A stretch of 51,401 bases of DNA from Opitutaceae bacterium (GTDB taxonomy: Bacteria > Verrucomicrobiota > Verrucomicrobiia > Opitutales > Opitutaceae): the NCBI GenBank assembly GCA_947474995.1, contig CANJNJ010000016.1, forward strand, positions 1 through 51,401, read 5' to 3'. A program made the position numbers and the translations under genes. This document shows positions 15,784 through 24,968 of the stretch, in pieces (positions within the stretch are counted from its first letter, which is position 1; every line of letters begins with the position of its first letter). Under the pieces are notes generated by a model. The model was not told where the DNA came from, did not search any database, and was given only the letters and a program-made list of their open reading frames with translations.

Positions 15784-18700
15784 CTATTTGAAACTCTTGA
15801 CGATTTCAGCGGACCAGGTCCGCCCGGCCGCGAACCGGCCGTGAATTCGCGGATCGAAGCCGTTGTTGCCCGAAGTCAAAGGCGGCGGGGTCTTGAAAAG
15901 ATTGACGACCCCGACTCGAACCGAGGTGTTTTCCAACCAGCCGGCGCCGCGGAAATGATAGGACGCGCTCGCATTGTAGAGGATGGCGTCGTGCACGAGG
16001 TAGCGATGCTGGATGGCGCCCAGATCGAGCGTGTTGGAAAGATAGCCGGGCTTTCCCTGTGCATCGTACTGGGCGTTGGTCACCGTGGCGCCCGAGTCCT
16101 CATACTTTCCGATGTAAATGCTCGCGAGGCTCGCCTCCCAGTTCTTGCGCCGCCAGGTGAGCGTGCTACTCCCGCGCCATGGCGTGGTGCCGTTGAGGGA
16201 ACGCAATTCGCGCCGCGGACTGCCGGATTTGTCGTAGGCGTGCAGGTCGATGACATACGTCCAGGTCGTGTTGAGGACAAAGCGGCCCACCGAAGTCTCG
16301 CGCGTCGCATAGTTGAGTTCGAGATCCAGACCGTTGGAGAACAACTCCGACTGGTTAAAGTAGGTGGAAAGCTGGTAGTTGATCGGACCGACCACCGCCA
16401 GCTGCTGCGACGTGGGCTTGCCCGCATTGAAGGTAGCAAAGAGATCGCGATCCTGCTGCGTGGCCGGCAGGCGCACCATGGCGGGGTCGCCTTGATAGCT
16501 GGCGGTACCGGAGCCCAGGTCGATCTGCCCGACCGGTGTGCCCTTGGCGATTGCCGCCTGGGTCGCCTTGCCGAGCGCAGTGACATCGTCCGTGATCGCA
16601 CCGCTCGCCGCGATGACGCCCGATTGCTTGATTTCCCAGTAGTCGATCGTCAGGGACAGACCCTTGACCTTCGGCACATCGAGGACGAGCCCGGCGGATT
16701 TGCCTTTGGACTTCTCTGGCTGGAGGTTCGTATTGCCGGTCACGATCGTCGTGCGGATGTTGAAACCGTCCGAAACGAGATTGGTCACGGGACCGCGGTA
16801 GGGATCGTTTCCGGTGTTCGCCCGGCGGATCGTCTGGGTGAACATCAGCGGGAGGCTCGGGGCGCGGAAACCCTCATTGTAGGAACTCCGCACCTTCAGC
16901 CACGGCACCAGGGTCCAGTTGAGGCCGACCTTGGGCTTGGTCGTGCTGCCAAAACTGTCGTATTTTTCCCAACGCGCCGAGGCCGTCAGCTCCAACGACT
17001 GCACCAGGGGAAGCCGGTTGCGCTCGCCGACGAACGGCGCCACCACCTCGGCATAAGCCGCCGTCACCGATCGCTTGACGTGCAGATCCGGGTTGGTGGA
17101 AAAATTAAAGAAATCATTCAGCGTCGGATCGAGGCCCGAGCCCGGCGGATTGGGCCCGGCAAAAGGCGGGCGGGTGTCATCGTAGGTTTCATGGCGCGCC
17201 TCGCCGCCAAACGCCCCGGCCACCGTATTGCCGCCCCAGATGCGGAAGAGCTCGCCGGAGGCGCGAAAATCGCCGGACAACAACAGGGTTTTGCCGAAGC
17301 GACGGAAAACATCTCGCATGGGGGCGAGCGCACTTTCCGGATTGGTGAAGGGCCCGGTCACGACAATGGTGTTGTTTTGCACGGCAAACGTGCGGCCGAA
17401 GGCATTGTACGAGGTGTTATCCCCGCGATTGAGCGACTGCTGGAAAAGGGACTTGCGATACATGTTGTAGGTGAAGTCCTCGGCTCGCACGGCCGAGTAC
17501 ACGCCGGCCGCTTCCCAGTTCCAGCTGCCGGACAGCGTGCCGCGCAGGCCGGCCACTCCGCGCACCGCCGTATCCGTCACCTCGAACGGCCGGATGCCGC
17601 CGTCGAGCAATCGCCGGTTGTCGATGCGCACCGCCGCCGGCGTACCGACCAGCCGCGGGGTGCCGTCCGCATTGGGCCGCCCCTGCGGATCGAAGAATCG
17701 GGTCCCAAATGGATTCCAATAATTGGTCGCCGGCGCGTAGTAGGCTCCGTCCGCGGTGAGGAGAACGTTCTGCTCCTCTTGGATGGCATCCGAAGCAGAT
17801 CGGTAGAAACCGACGTCGGCGAAGGCGGTGATTCCCGGCAGCAGCTTGTATTCGGCCTGGTTGAACCAACTGAGCCGCTTGCTCGCCGGGCTGAAGGTCC
17901 GCGAGCGCGACTGGTCAAAATACCATTCCTTCTCCACGCCCGTGCGATTGGGCGTGGCCGTCTTGAAACCAACATTGCCCCCGCCGGTCGGAACAATGAA
18001 CACGGCGCCCGCGGCGCTCGCCAGGGTCGCCGGGATTCCCGTCGGACGGGTGGCCGCAAAGGTCACACCGTCGGCGGCGAGCGTTCCGATCGTGAACATC
18101 CCATAAAAACCCTGGGCCGACGACTTGAAGAAACTGTTATTCTGGTTGACGTCGTTGAAGGGCGCGGGCGCCCGGCTGGTCATGTCCGAGGTCGCCGACC
18201 ATGGGCGATCACCGGTGTAGATGATCTGACGGTTGAGGAAATCCACCGTCGTCAGCAGCCACCCTTTGCCCTCGGCGAAATTGCGGCCGTGCGTAATCGT
18301 GACGCGCGACTGGGCGCCGTCACCATACTCGGTGAGGCCATAACGCAGCGCCACCTCGGTGCCGCGAAAATTCCGCGCCATGATGTAATTCACAACTCCG
18401 GCCACGGCGTCCGTGCCATACACGGCCGACGCACCGTCGCGCAGCACCTCAATCCGTCCGAGCCCGCGATTCGGGAGCTGGCTCACGTTGACCGACAACC
18501 CCGGGACACCTTCATCCGAGGCCACGGAGGGGAACGCACCGGGCGCCATGCGCCGGCCGTTGATCAGGATCAGCGTGTTGCCCGAGCGGAACCCCCGGAG
18601 GGCGACGGTATTCACGTCACCTCGCGCGGCCAGTCCACCAAAGCCCGCCTCGGTCGACGGCACGCTCGTCGCCTGCGGCAGGGTGCTCAACAGTTCGATC

Positions 18701-18939
18701 GGTGTCGGCGCGTCGATCGCACTTATCACGTCGGCACCGACGACGGTAACCGGCAGGACGGTCTCCGCGGCGACACGTTTGATATTTGAACCGGTGACTT
18801 CGAATTTTTCCAACGTGATCGCCGGTTCGGCGGCGGGAGCTTTCGCCGTCTCGCCACCGAAAACCGGCGCAGCCAACAAGGCCAGACCGAGGGCAAAGAA
18901 TGTTTCGCGACTAAATGAGAGCGTAGGCGACAGGTGCAT
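15784..18939 (-). CDS. Large TonB-dependent receptor (first of a tandem pair)
   Basis: A 1051-residue outer-membrane receptor with a signal peptide (MHLSPTLSFSRETFFALGLALLAAPVFGG) and a short N-terminal stretch before ITLEKFEVTGSNIKR. The plug (about 45-190) has TPIELLSTLPQAT, VALRGFRSGNTLILINGRR, RIEVLRDGASAVYGTDAV and GVVNYIM. The remainder is a barrel with long loops, including IRPF and NPFG segments shared with its neighbour. VTGSNIKR and LINGRR are typical of the oligosaccharide/peptide-type receptors that are expanded in Opitutaceae and Sphingomonads. It follows the paralogue at 19077-22262 after 137 bases and precedes the esterase by 36. No sigma or anti-sigma pair is nearby. Confidence 0.93.
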   Translation of the reverse strand: MHLSPTLSFSRETFFALGLALLAAPVFGGETAKAPAAEPAITLEKFEVTGSNIKRVAAETVLPVTVVGADVISAIDAPTPIELLSTLPQATSVPSTEAGFGGLAARGDVNTVALRGFRSGNTLILINGRRMAPGAFPSVASDEGVPGLSVNVSQLPNRGLGRIEVLRDGASAVYGTDAVAGVVNYIMARNFRGTEVALRYGLTEYGDGAQSRVTITHGRNFAEGKGWLLTTVDFLNRQIIYTGDRPWSATSDMTSRAPAPFNDVNQNNSFFKSSAQGFYGMFTIGTLAADGVTFAATRPTGIPATLASAAGAVFIVPTGGGNVGFKTATPNRTGVEKEWYFDQSRSRTFSPASKRLSWFNQAEYKLLPGITAFADVGFYRSASDAIQEEQNVLLTADGAYYAPATNYWNPFGTRFFDPQGRPNADGTPRLVGTPAAVRIDNRRLLDGGIRPFEVTDTAVRGVAGLRGTLSGSWNWEAAGVYSAVRAEDFTYNMYRKSLFQQSLNRGDNTSYNAFGRTFAVQNNTIVVTGPFTNPESALAPMRDVFRRFGKTLLLSGDFRASGELFRIWGGNTVAGAFGGEARHETYDDTRPPFAGPNPPGSGLDPTLNDFFNFSTNPDLHVKRSVTAAYAEVVAPFVGERNRLPLVQSLELTASARWEKYDSFGSTTKPKVGLNWTLVPWLKVRSSYNEGFRAPSLPLMFTQTIRRANTGNDPYRGPVTNLVSDGFNIRTTIVTGNTNLQPEKSKGKSAGLVLDVPKVKGLSLTIDYWEIKQSGVIAASGAITDDVTALGKATQAAIAKGTPVGQIDLGSGTASYQGDPAMVRLPATQQDRDLFATFNAGKPTSQQLAVVGPINYQLSTYFNQSELFSNGLDLELNYATRETSVGRFVLNTTWTYVIDLHAYDKSGSPRRELRSLNGTTPWRGSSTLTWRRKNWEASLASIYIGKYEDSGATVTNAQYDAQGKPGYLSNTLDLGAIQHRYLVHDAILYNASASYHFRGAGWLENTSVRVGVVNLFKTPPPLTSGNNGFDPRIHGRFAAGRTWSAEIVKSFK

Positions 18940-19076
18940 AGAAATAGGCTGGCCCGCGCACCGGGGTGCGGAACCCTTTACGGTTGGGAACGAGTATAAA
19001 CGCAGAAACCGTTACCGACTCCACCACAATTGGCTCTCTCCTTGACCTCCTTTCCAAGGGAGAATCGCAGCAGTCA

Positions 19077-22000
19077 TCAGAGTTTCTTCGTGAGTGAAAG
19101 CGAATAGGTTCGGCCGCGAGCCATCGTGTTATAGACCGCCGCATCGTATCCGTTGGTCACGCTGGACAACGGCGGAACCGCATTGAGGACGTTGATCACG
19201 CCAAAGCGAAGACTGGTATCGTGCAGCCACCGATTCTCAGTCGTGAGCCGATACGACAGAAACAGATTGTAGGACTTGGAATCGTGGACGACATAGCGGA
19301 AGCTGGTGGCGCCGTTGGTGAAATACGGCTGGATGTAACCCGGGTTGCCCAAAGAATCGTAGACCCCTTTCGTGGTCGTCGCCCCGCTGTCCGTGTAGCG
19401 GGCAATATAGTAGAAGCCCACCCCCGCCCCCCATTTTCCGCGGCGCCAACTCAGGGTCGTGGTGCCCCGCCATTTGGGCGACGCGCCACCAGCCGCGGCA
19501 GCATTCGATTCCAATAACTCGGTGCGAGGCACTCCCGCGGTCGTGTTGGAATAAAACGAGACGAGCTTGGTCCAATTTGAATCCAGGATGAAATTGCCCA
19601 GCGTCGACCGGGCGAAACGGTAGCTCACGTCGAAGTCGAAACCGTTCACAAACTGCTGCGACTTGTTGATGTAACTGGTCAGGTAATGATCGATCGGACC
19701 GACGACAGCACGTTGGTTGCTTGGCGCCCGGGTGGCGTTGTAGGCGGCGAAAAAGTCCTTGTCCTGCTGCGTGACCGGAAGCCGCACGACGGCGGACAGA
19801 TCACCCTTGTAGTTCGCCGTGCCGGAGCCGAGATCGATCGAATTGATAGTCTGACCCGCCCCGAGCGCGACCTGCGTGGCGGCGAGCAGGGCGGCCGTGT
19901 CATCGGTGATGGTGCCGCTGGCCGCGATGACGCTTTTTTGCCGGATCTCCCAGTAGTCGACGGAGACGGACAGCCCCTTGACGCGCGGCACATCAATGAC
20001 GATGCCGCCGGACTTTCCCGTCGAAGTCTCGGGCTCCAAATCGTGGTTGCCCGTGGTAAGATTGGTGCGGTTGGAAGGCCCGTCCGTCAGTTGCTGCGTC
20101 ACAATACTACGGTAGCTGTCCGTGCTGCTAAGCGTAACACCGGTAAACGAGCCCTTGAACATCGACACCAGCGACGGCGCCCGAAACCCGCGGTTGAAAG
20201 AGCCCCGCACCATCACCCACGAGACCGGTTTCCAGTTGACGCCATATTTCGGCTTGGTGCTGCCGCCAAAGCGCGAGTAGCTCTCGAAGCGGGCGGACCC
20301 GGAAAATTCAAGGGAATGGACCAACGGCAGCTTGAAATCGCGTCCCACCAGCGGGAAAATGCCCTCGGCGTACGCGGAACCGACATGGCGGTTGCCGTGC
20401 GTATCGGGTTGGGATGAGGCGCTGACGAAATCGGTTCGCGTCGGATCAAACCCGGAATTCGGCGGATTCAAGCCGACAAAAGGTGGGCGGTAATCGTCGT
20501 AGCCCTCGGACCGAATCTCGCCTCCGACCGCACCGCTGATCTTATTGCCACCCCACAGAGGCCACACGTCGCCGCTGGCGCGAAAATCGCCGCTGGTGAG
20601 CTTGGTGATCCCATTCCGGATGTAAGGCGCGTAAATCGACGCCTTGACGCTCTCCGCGTTGACGAACGCGCCGGTGTCGACCAACGCTCCATTCCGCACG
20701 GCATAGCTGCGCTCAAATGGATTCATTGCCGCGGCCGGGTCGGACGAATTGATCGCCGTCGCCAGCCAACTGATCCGGGCGGCCGGCTCATATTCAACGC
20801 CGCGGGTGCGGCTATGGAGGAAGGCGGATTCCCACGTCCACGAATTGGAAAACTTGCCGCGCAGTCCCACCACGCCGCGGTAGACGGCGTCAGTGATGGT
20901 CGCCTTGCGCAGGCCAAAATCGGCAAAGCGGTGACTGATGATATTGACGGCCGTGGGCGTGCCCGTGAGCCGCGGCGTGCCATCCGCATTCGACGCCCCG
21001 GTCGGAGACCAGAAGCGATTGCCAAACGGATTGTAGGGATTGGTGACGGGAACGACCAAATCCTGATCCGAACTTTGCGTATAGACATCGGGATCGCGGT
21101 AGCTGACGGACTGCGCCTGATAAACACTCAGATCGGCAAACGCGGTGAGCCGGGAATTGAGTTCATATTCACCGCTAAGAAAAACACTGCCACGCGTCGA
21201 TTGTGGCTGGATGAGGCGGCTGTTACCGAGATTCCAATAATATTCGCGTCCGGGTCCATCGGCACTCCGAGCCGGTGCCGCCGTGCCGATCGTGGCGCCC
21301 CCGGTCGCGAGCGGAACAATGAAGAAGTTCCCGTTGGCGGCGGCATAGGTCGCCGGAATTCCCGCCGGGCGCGCAGGGGTAAAAATGGGCCGGCCATACG
21401 GGGTTGTCCCGGTCACCGTGCCGACCGCAAACTGACCGTATTGGCTCGTCGCCGTGAGTCCATTGAAGGTCGTGTTGGTATAGACATTCCACGGCGCGGG
21501 CGCGAAGCCGACATGATCACCGCTGGCGGAAAACCAGCGGGCGCTCTGAAACATCGCGCGTCGATCATAGTAATCGGCCGTGACGATCAGGTGCCCCTTC
21601 CCCAGGGCAAAGTCCAACCCGTGGGTCAGGGTTGCGCGAAACTCCTCGCCATCGCGGTAACTCGTTTCGCCGAACCGCAGCGCCACTTCCGTGCCCCGAA
21701 AATGCGTATTCATCCGGTAGTTCACCACGCCCGCCACGGCGTCGGACCCGTAGATCGAGGAGGCCCCGTCGCGCAGAATCTCAATGCTCTCCAGGCCCCG
21801 ATTCGGCAGCGTGTTGACGTTCACCGAAAGCGAAGGCACCGAGTTCTCGTTCTGCCCGATCGGATGCGGCGCGAGCCGGCGGCCATTGAGGAGGAGGAGC
21901 GTGTTGCCGGAGGGCAGCCCGCGAAACGAAATGGAGGCGTTATCACCCCGCGCATTCTGGGTGGCGTTCGCCGTTTCGTTTCCCGGCAGCCCGGTCACCA

Positions 22001-22262
22001 TCGGCAGCGCCGTGAGCAGATCCGAAGGCTGCGACGCATCGCGGATATCAATTTGCTCCAGGTTGAAGGTGGTGACGGGCAATACATTCTCGAAATCCAT
22101 CCGCTTGATGTTCGAGCCGGTGACCGTGAAGGTTTCCAGTTTGATGGTCTCGCCGGGTGTGGCGGCTGTCGAGGGCGCCGGCGCGGTCTGCGCCAGGCCC
22201 GTGAGGCCGCTCGCGAGCGCGGCGGCCAGGGCCAGGTATTTCAGTTTTTGTGGTGTTTTCAT
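19077..22262 (-). CDS. Large TonB-dependent receptor (second of a tandem pair)
   Basis: The start at 22262 gives MKTPQKLKYLALAAALASGLTGLAQ, a clear signal peptide, and a product of 1061 residues. The open frame continues 96 codons upstream but that part has no receptor character. IKLETFTVTGSNIKRMDFENVLPVTTF matches its downstream paralogue nearly word for word, as do the plug motifs SFRGLPSGNTLLLLNGRR, SIEILRDGASSIYGSDAV and GVVNYRM, and barrel words such as LPVTQQDKDFFAAYN and VSVDYWEIRQKSVIAASG. It is upstream of the 15784 gene on the same strand, so the two arose by duplication and are probably transcribed together. The ligand is unknown. Confidence 0.93.
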   Translation of the reverse strand: MKTPQKLKYLALAAALASGLTGLAQTAPAPSTAATPGETIKLETFTVTGSNIKRMDFENVLPVTTFNLEQIDIRDASQPSDLLTALPMVTGLPGNETANATQNARGDNASISFRGLPSGNTLLLLNGRRLAPHPIGQNENSVPSLSVNVNTLPNRGLESIEILRDGASSIYGSDAVAGVVNYRMNTHFRGTEVALRFGETSYRDGEEFRATLTHGLDFALGKGHLIVTADYYDRRAMFQSARWFSASGDHVGFAPAPWNVYTNTTFNGLTATSQYGQFAVGTVTGTTPYGRPIFTPARPAGIPATYAAANGNFFIVPLATGGATIGTAAPARSADGPGREYYWNLGNSRLIQPQSTRGSVFLSGEYELNSRLTAFADLSVYQAQSVSYRDPDVYTQSSDQDLVVPVTNPYNPFGNRFWSPTGASNADGTPRLTGTPTAVNIISHRFADFGLRKATITDAVYRGVVGLRGKFSNSWTWESAFLHSRTRGVEYEPAARISWLATAINSSDPAAAMNPFERSYAVRNGALVDTGAFVNAESVKASIYAPYIRNGITKLTSGDFRASGDVWPLWGGNKISGAVGGEIRSEGYDDYRPPFVGLNPPNSGFDPTRTDFVSASSQPDTHGNRHVGSAYAEGIFPLVGRDFKLPLVHSLEFSGSARFESYSRFGGSTKPKYGVNWKPVSWVMVRGSFNRGFRAPSLVSMFKGSFTGVTLSSTDSYRSIVTQQLTDGPSNRTNLTTGNHDLEPETSTGKSGGIVIDVPRVKGLSVSVDYWEIRQKSVIAASGTITDDTAALLAATQVALGAGQTINSIDLGSGTANYKGDLSAVVRLPVTQQDKDFFAAYNATRAPSNQRAVVGPIDHYLTSYINKSQQFVNGFDFDVSYRFARSTLGNFILDSNWTKLVSFYSNTTAGVPRTELLESNAAAAGGASPKWRGTTTLSWRRGKWGAGVGFYYIARYTDSGATTTKGVYDSLGNPGYIQPYFTNGATSFRYVVHDSKSYNLFLSYRLTTENRWLHDTSLRFGVINVLNAVPPLSSVTNGYDAAVYNTMARGRTYSLSLTKKL

Positions 22263-22568
22263 CAGGAGGGAGTTCCGGACGGTGGAGAACAAAGGCGGCG
22301 GCCGAGACGCAAGCAGGCCTCGCTGGGAACGAGCGCCGCAGACTCCTCGCCGCCGGACAAAATACTCTGGTTTAAAGGCATAACCGAAGCTGGGCTCACC
22401 AATTTCTGGAGAACATCTAATAAAGATTAGCTCGCTCCAATGCGACCCATTTATCGCACCAAGATTGAGTTCTTCACCCCGGCCCATCAGGCGCCCGACC
22501 CGCCGTTGGCCCATTGATCCGCCGGCGAAGCTCCGGGTGGCCAGCCGCACGTGCCAGAGGCGCCGCCG
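22263..22568. other. Upstream region of the receptor pair
   Basis: About 306 bases between pcp and the receptor gene, both read leftwards. It must hold the promoter of the receptors. A short AT-richer palindrome, CTAAT-CTTT-ATTAG, lies near 22418-22431. I found no riboswitch, RNA gene or convincing -35/-10 pair. Confidence 0.4.
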
Positions 22569-23207
22569 TCACTGCACCGCGCCACCCGTCGTCCGGAGAT
22601 CGCGTCGTACTTTCACCGTCACTTCGATCGCGCACGCAATGCCGTCGATCATCGTGGCCAACGGGAGACTCGGTCCGCCGGGCCGGGCCTGTTCCGGCAG
22701 GTACGGTAGATGAATGAAACCGCCCCGAATGCCGCGCTGCCACCGCAGCAGGTGCAGGAGCGCATAGAAGACATGATTGCAGACAAACGTTCCGGCCGTC
22801 TGCGACACGGCGGCGGGAATCTTCCGCTCGCGCAACGCGGCCACGATCGCCTTGACGGGCAGCCGCGACCAGTAGGCCGCGGGTCCGCCGCGGATCACGG
22901 GCAGGTCGACCGGCTGCCCACCGGCGTTGTCGGGAATGCGGGCGTCATCGACATTGATGGCGACGCGTTCGGGCGTAATTTCCGCGCGACCCCCGGCCAG
23001 CCCAAGGCAGATGACGACGCTCGGGTGCTGCGTCCGCACCAACCGCGCGAGCTCGTAGCGCGCTGCGCCGAAGACGCAGGGCAGCGTGGCGCCAATAATC
23101 TCGCGTCCGGCGATGACCCGCCCGTCGAGCGCCCGCGCGACTTCCTGCGATGGGTTGATCTGCTCACCCGCGAAGGGCTCGAAGCCGGTGATCAAAACGG
23201 TTTTCAT
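22569..23207 (-). CDS. pcp: Pyroglutamyl-peptidase I
   Basis: Cytoplasmic cysteine peptidase that removes N-terminal pyroglutamate (5-oxoproline) from peptides. The 212-residue product has the C15 family signature: TGFEPFAGEQINPS (7-20), catalytic Glu80 in ITPERVAINVDDARIPDN, Cys143 in QTAGTFVCNHVFY, and His166 in GGFIHLPYLPEQ. The full Glu-Cys-His triad is present and the length is normal. Its ATG directly abuts the stop codon of the DUF979 gene, which marks it as the last gene of a DUF969-DUF979-pcp operon. With pxpA and pxpBC 9 kb away, the product pyroglutamate can be turned into glutamate. Confidence 0.97.
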   Translation of the reverse strand: MKTVLITGFEPFAGEQINPSQEVARALDGRVIAGREIIGATLPCVFGAARYELARLVRTQHPSVVICLGLAGGRAEITPERVAINVDDARIPDNAGGQPVDLPVIRGGPAAYWSRLPVKAIVAALRERKIPAAVSQTAGTFVCNHVFYALLHLLRWQRGIRGGFIHLPYLPEQARPGGPSLPLATMIDGIACAIEVTVKVRRDLRTTGGAVQ

Positions 23208-24170
23208 CTAGAAGCGATACACGCAAAAATACATCAGCGCGACGTTCGCCACAAAGATAACGAGGGCCATCGGCGCCTGCGCCTTGATCACGCCGTGCGG
23301 ATCTTTCAGCTCGAGCAGGAGCGCGGGCACGAGATTGAAATTCGCCGCCATCGGCGTCAGCAGCGTGCCGCAGTACCCCGAGAGCATGCCAATCGCGGCC
23401 ATGATCGCCGGATTGCCATGGTGCTGCTGCACGATCAGCGGCAAACCAATGCCGCCCGTGATGACGGCAAACGCCGCGAAGGCGTTGCCCAGGCAGATCG
23501 TGAAGAGCATCATCCCAAGACAATAGGCCGCCACGGCGACAAAAGGGATCTGCGTCGGCAAAATCCGCCCGACCAGATCAGCCACGACCACGCCGACCCC
23601 GGCCCGATGGAAGATTCCGCCCAGCGCCGCCAGCAACTGCGGCAGAATCAAGGCCCAGCCAATCGACTGCAGCAGTCGCCCACCCTCCTGGGCCGGTGCC
23701 ATGGTCCGCGCGCCCGTCACGCGGCGGGCCGCATCGATCGCGATCAGGGCGCCGATACCCAGTGAAATCAACGCCACCTGCCTGGGGTCGACAAACCAGA
23801 ACCCGCCCACGTGGATTCGCCCGAGGACCAGCGAACCGACCAGCGCGACCACCGGGACGATGAGGGCCGGCCAGAACAGCCGGTTTCCCAGTCGCTCCGC
23901 CTCGGCGGCCCGCTCCGTTTGCGACGCGGCCGCAACCCTGGTCGGAGTCACCTGCCCCGCCGCAGCCAGCACGACCATCGCGAGCACAACGTAGCCCACC
24001 ACCATGGGCGGAAACACTTGGCCGAAAATAAAAACCGCCGCGAGCAGGGCCCAGAATGCGGCCGCACCCCAACGCCGCGGATGCAGCGGGTCACCGGCGA
24101 TGCGCACCGCCACCGTCGCGAGCACGGCACCGGCGATAAAATAGAACGCTTCGACGGTGATCAGCGTCAT
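23208..24170 (-). CDS. DUF979 membrane protein (probable transporter subunit)
   Basis: A 320-residue integral membrane protein starting MTLITVEAFYFIAGAVLA. I chose the ATG at 24170 because the frame further upstream is only a shadow of the DUF969 gene. About nine or ten hydrophobic segments are visible. Signature words are FGQVFPPMVVGYVVLAMVVLA, a conserved half with GNAFAAFAVITGGIGLPLIV, and MLSGYCGTLLTPMAANFN. DUF979 and DUF969 resemble dicarboxylate/ion-transporter-like permeases and often sit with pcp. The start overlaps the DUF969 stop by four bases (ATGA), so the two are translationally coupled and probably make one complex. Uptake of pyroglutamate or of pyroglutamyl peptides is an inference from the operon. 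Confidence 0.88.
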   Translation of the reverse strand: MTLITVEAFYFIAGAVLATVAVRIAGDPLHPRRWGAAAFWALLAAVFIFGQVFPPMVVGYVVLAMVVLAAAGQVTPTRVAAASQTERAAEAERLGNRLFWPALIVPVVALVGSLVLGRIHVGGFWFVDPRQVALISLGIGALIAIDAARRVTGARTMAPAQEGGRLLQSIGWALILPQLLAALGGIFHRAGVGVVVADLVGRILPTQIPFVAVAAYCLGMMLFTICLGNAFAAFAVITGGIGLPLIVQQHHGNPAIMAAIGMLSGYCGTLLTPMAANFNLVPALLLELKDPHGVIKAQAPMALVIFVANVALMYFCVYRF

Positions 24171-24856
24171 CGCAACCCCTCCGCCCCCTGCTCCGCCCGA
24201 TCGCGGGCGATGCGCCGATCCAGGGCGCGGCTCCGCCACGCCATCACCCCAAAGGCCACGACGGCCGTGGGAATTCCCCACCGGGCCATTTCCCACACGC
24301 CGACCTCCAGCTGCACACTCTCGAAAAATCCTTTCATCAACAGAATCGCCCCGACTGCGACAAAGATGTTCTCGCCGAAGAAATTCCCCATATTCTCCGC
24401 CGCGGCGGCGTGAGCCCGGATGCGCTCGATGGTTTTCTCCTGCAACGGCCCACCGTGCGCCCGGGCCGCCCCCACCGCCATCGGCGCCACCAGGGGTCGG
24501 ACCACACTGGCATGCCCACCAATGCTCACGCCGAGGCTGATCGCAATTTGGCGGATCCCCGTGTAGAATAGCACGACGCGTCCCGCCGTCGCGGCCGGCA
24601 GGCGCCGAATCAGCGTCTCCGCCCGCTGCTGCAGTCCGTGCCGTTCGAGCAGCCCGATCATCGGCGCGATCAGCACCACGGGCATCGTCATGTAGCGATT
24701 CTCCACAAAAAATTTCCCGAACTGCGTCATGATCTCGTTGAACGACATCCCCGCCACCAACCCAGTGACGATGCCCGCCGCCATGACGACCAGCAGCGTG
24801 TTGAACCGCAGCGCAAACCCGACGGCGACGACGAGGATGCCGACCAGCTTGATCAT
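24167..24856 (-). CDS. DUF969 membrane protein (probable transporter subunit)
   Basis: A 229-residue integral membrane protein. The ATG at 24856 gives MIKLVGILVVAVGFALRFN, a hydrophobic first helix. The frame extends upstream, but that would run into the divergent kinase gene's control region. About six membrane segments are seen, with conserved polar stretches MPVVLIAPMIGLLERHGLQ, GVSIGGHASVVRPLVAPMA and AAAENMGNFFGENIFVAVGA. It is the first gene of the DUF969-DUF979-pcp operon and overlaps DUF979 by four bases. Its 5' end is 112 bases from the histidine kinase start, so both share a control region. Confidence 0.88.
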   Translation of the reverse strand: MIKLVGILVVAVGFALRFNTLLVVMAAGIVTGLVAGMSFNEIMTQFGKFFVENRYMTMPVVLIAPMIGLLERHGLQQRAETLIRRLPAATAGRVVLFYTGIRQIAISLGVSIGGHASVVRPLVAPMAVGAARAHGGPLQEKTIERIRAHAAAAENMGNFFGENIFVAVGAILLMKGFFESVQLEVGVWEMARWGIPTAVVAFGVMAWRSRALDRRIARDRAEQGAEGLR

Positions 24857-24869
24857 GCCGCCACGCTTT

Positions 24870-24909
24870 GAGGGTGCGACGGGGACCGCGAGTTCTTTCC
24901 GCGAGGGTG
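24870..24909. promoter_or_regulatory. Direct repeats in the shared DUF969 / kinase control region
   Basis: CCGCGAG occurs at 24886-24892 and again at 24899-24905, 13 bases apart start to start. GAGGGTG occurs at 24870-24876 and 24903-24909, 33 bases apart (about three helical turns). Heptamer repeats of this kind suit a NarL-type regulator such as the one encoded at 26075. Whether they are bound is untested. Confidence 0.35.
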
Positions 24910-24968
24910 TTTTTTTGATTCCCGTGCTTTCGTCTTGGACGGGTTGGTCGCCCGGACAAATCTTCGCC

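Noticed and set aside
15841-18789. 982-codon open frame on the plus strand inside the receptor gene
   Set aside because: It is the exact opposite of the receptor's codons; Arg/Gly/Val-rich composition and no motif. GC-rich genes produce such antisense frames.
20814-22430. 538-codon plus-strand frame inside the second receptor gene
   Set aside because: Same reason: antisense of strong receptor motifs, low-complexity Arg/Gly/Ala content, no family words.
22263-22550. 96-codon N-terminal extension of the second large receptor
   Set aside because: The signal peptide starts at 22262; the upstream part is not hydrophobic or receptor-like.
22263-22568. Possible cobalamin riboswitch before the receptor pair
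   Set aside because: I looked for the B12-box word and found nothing like it.
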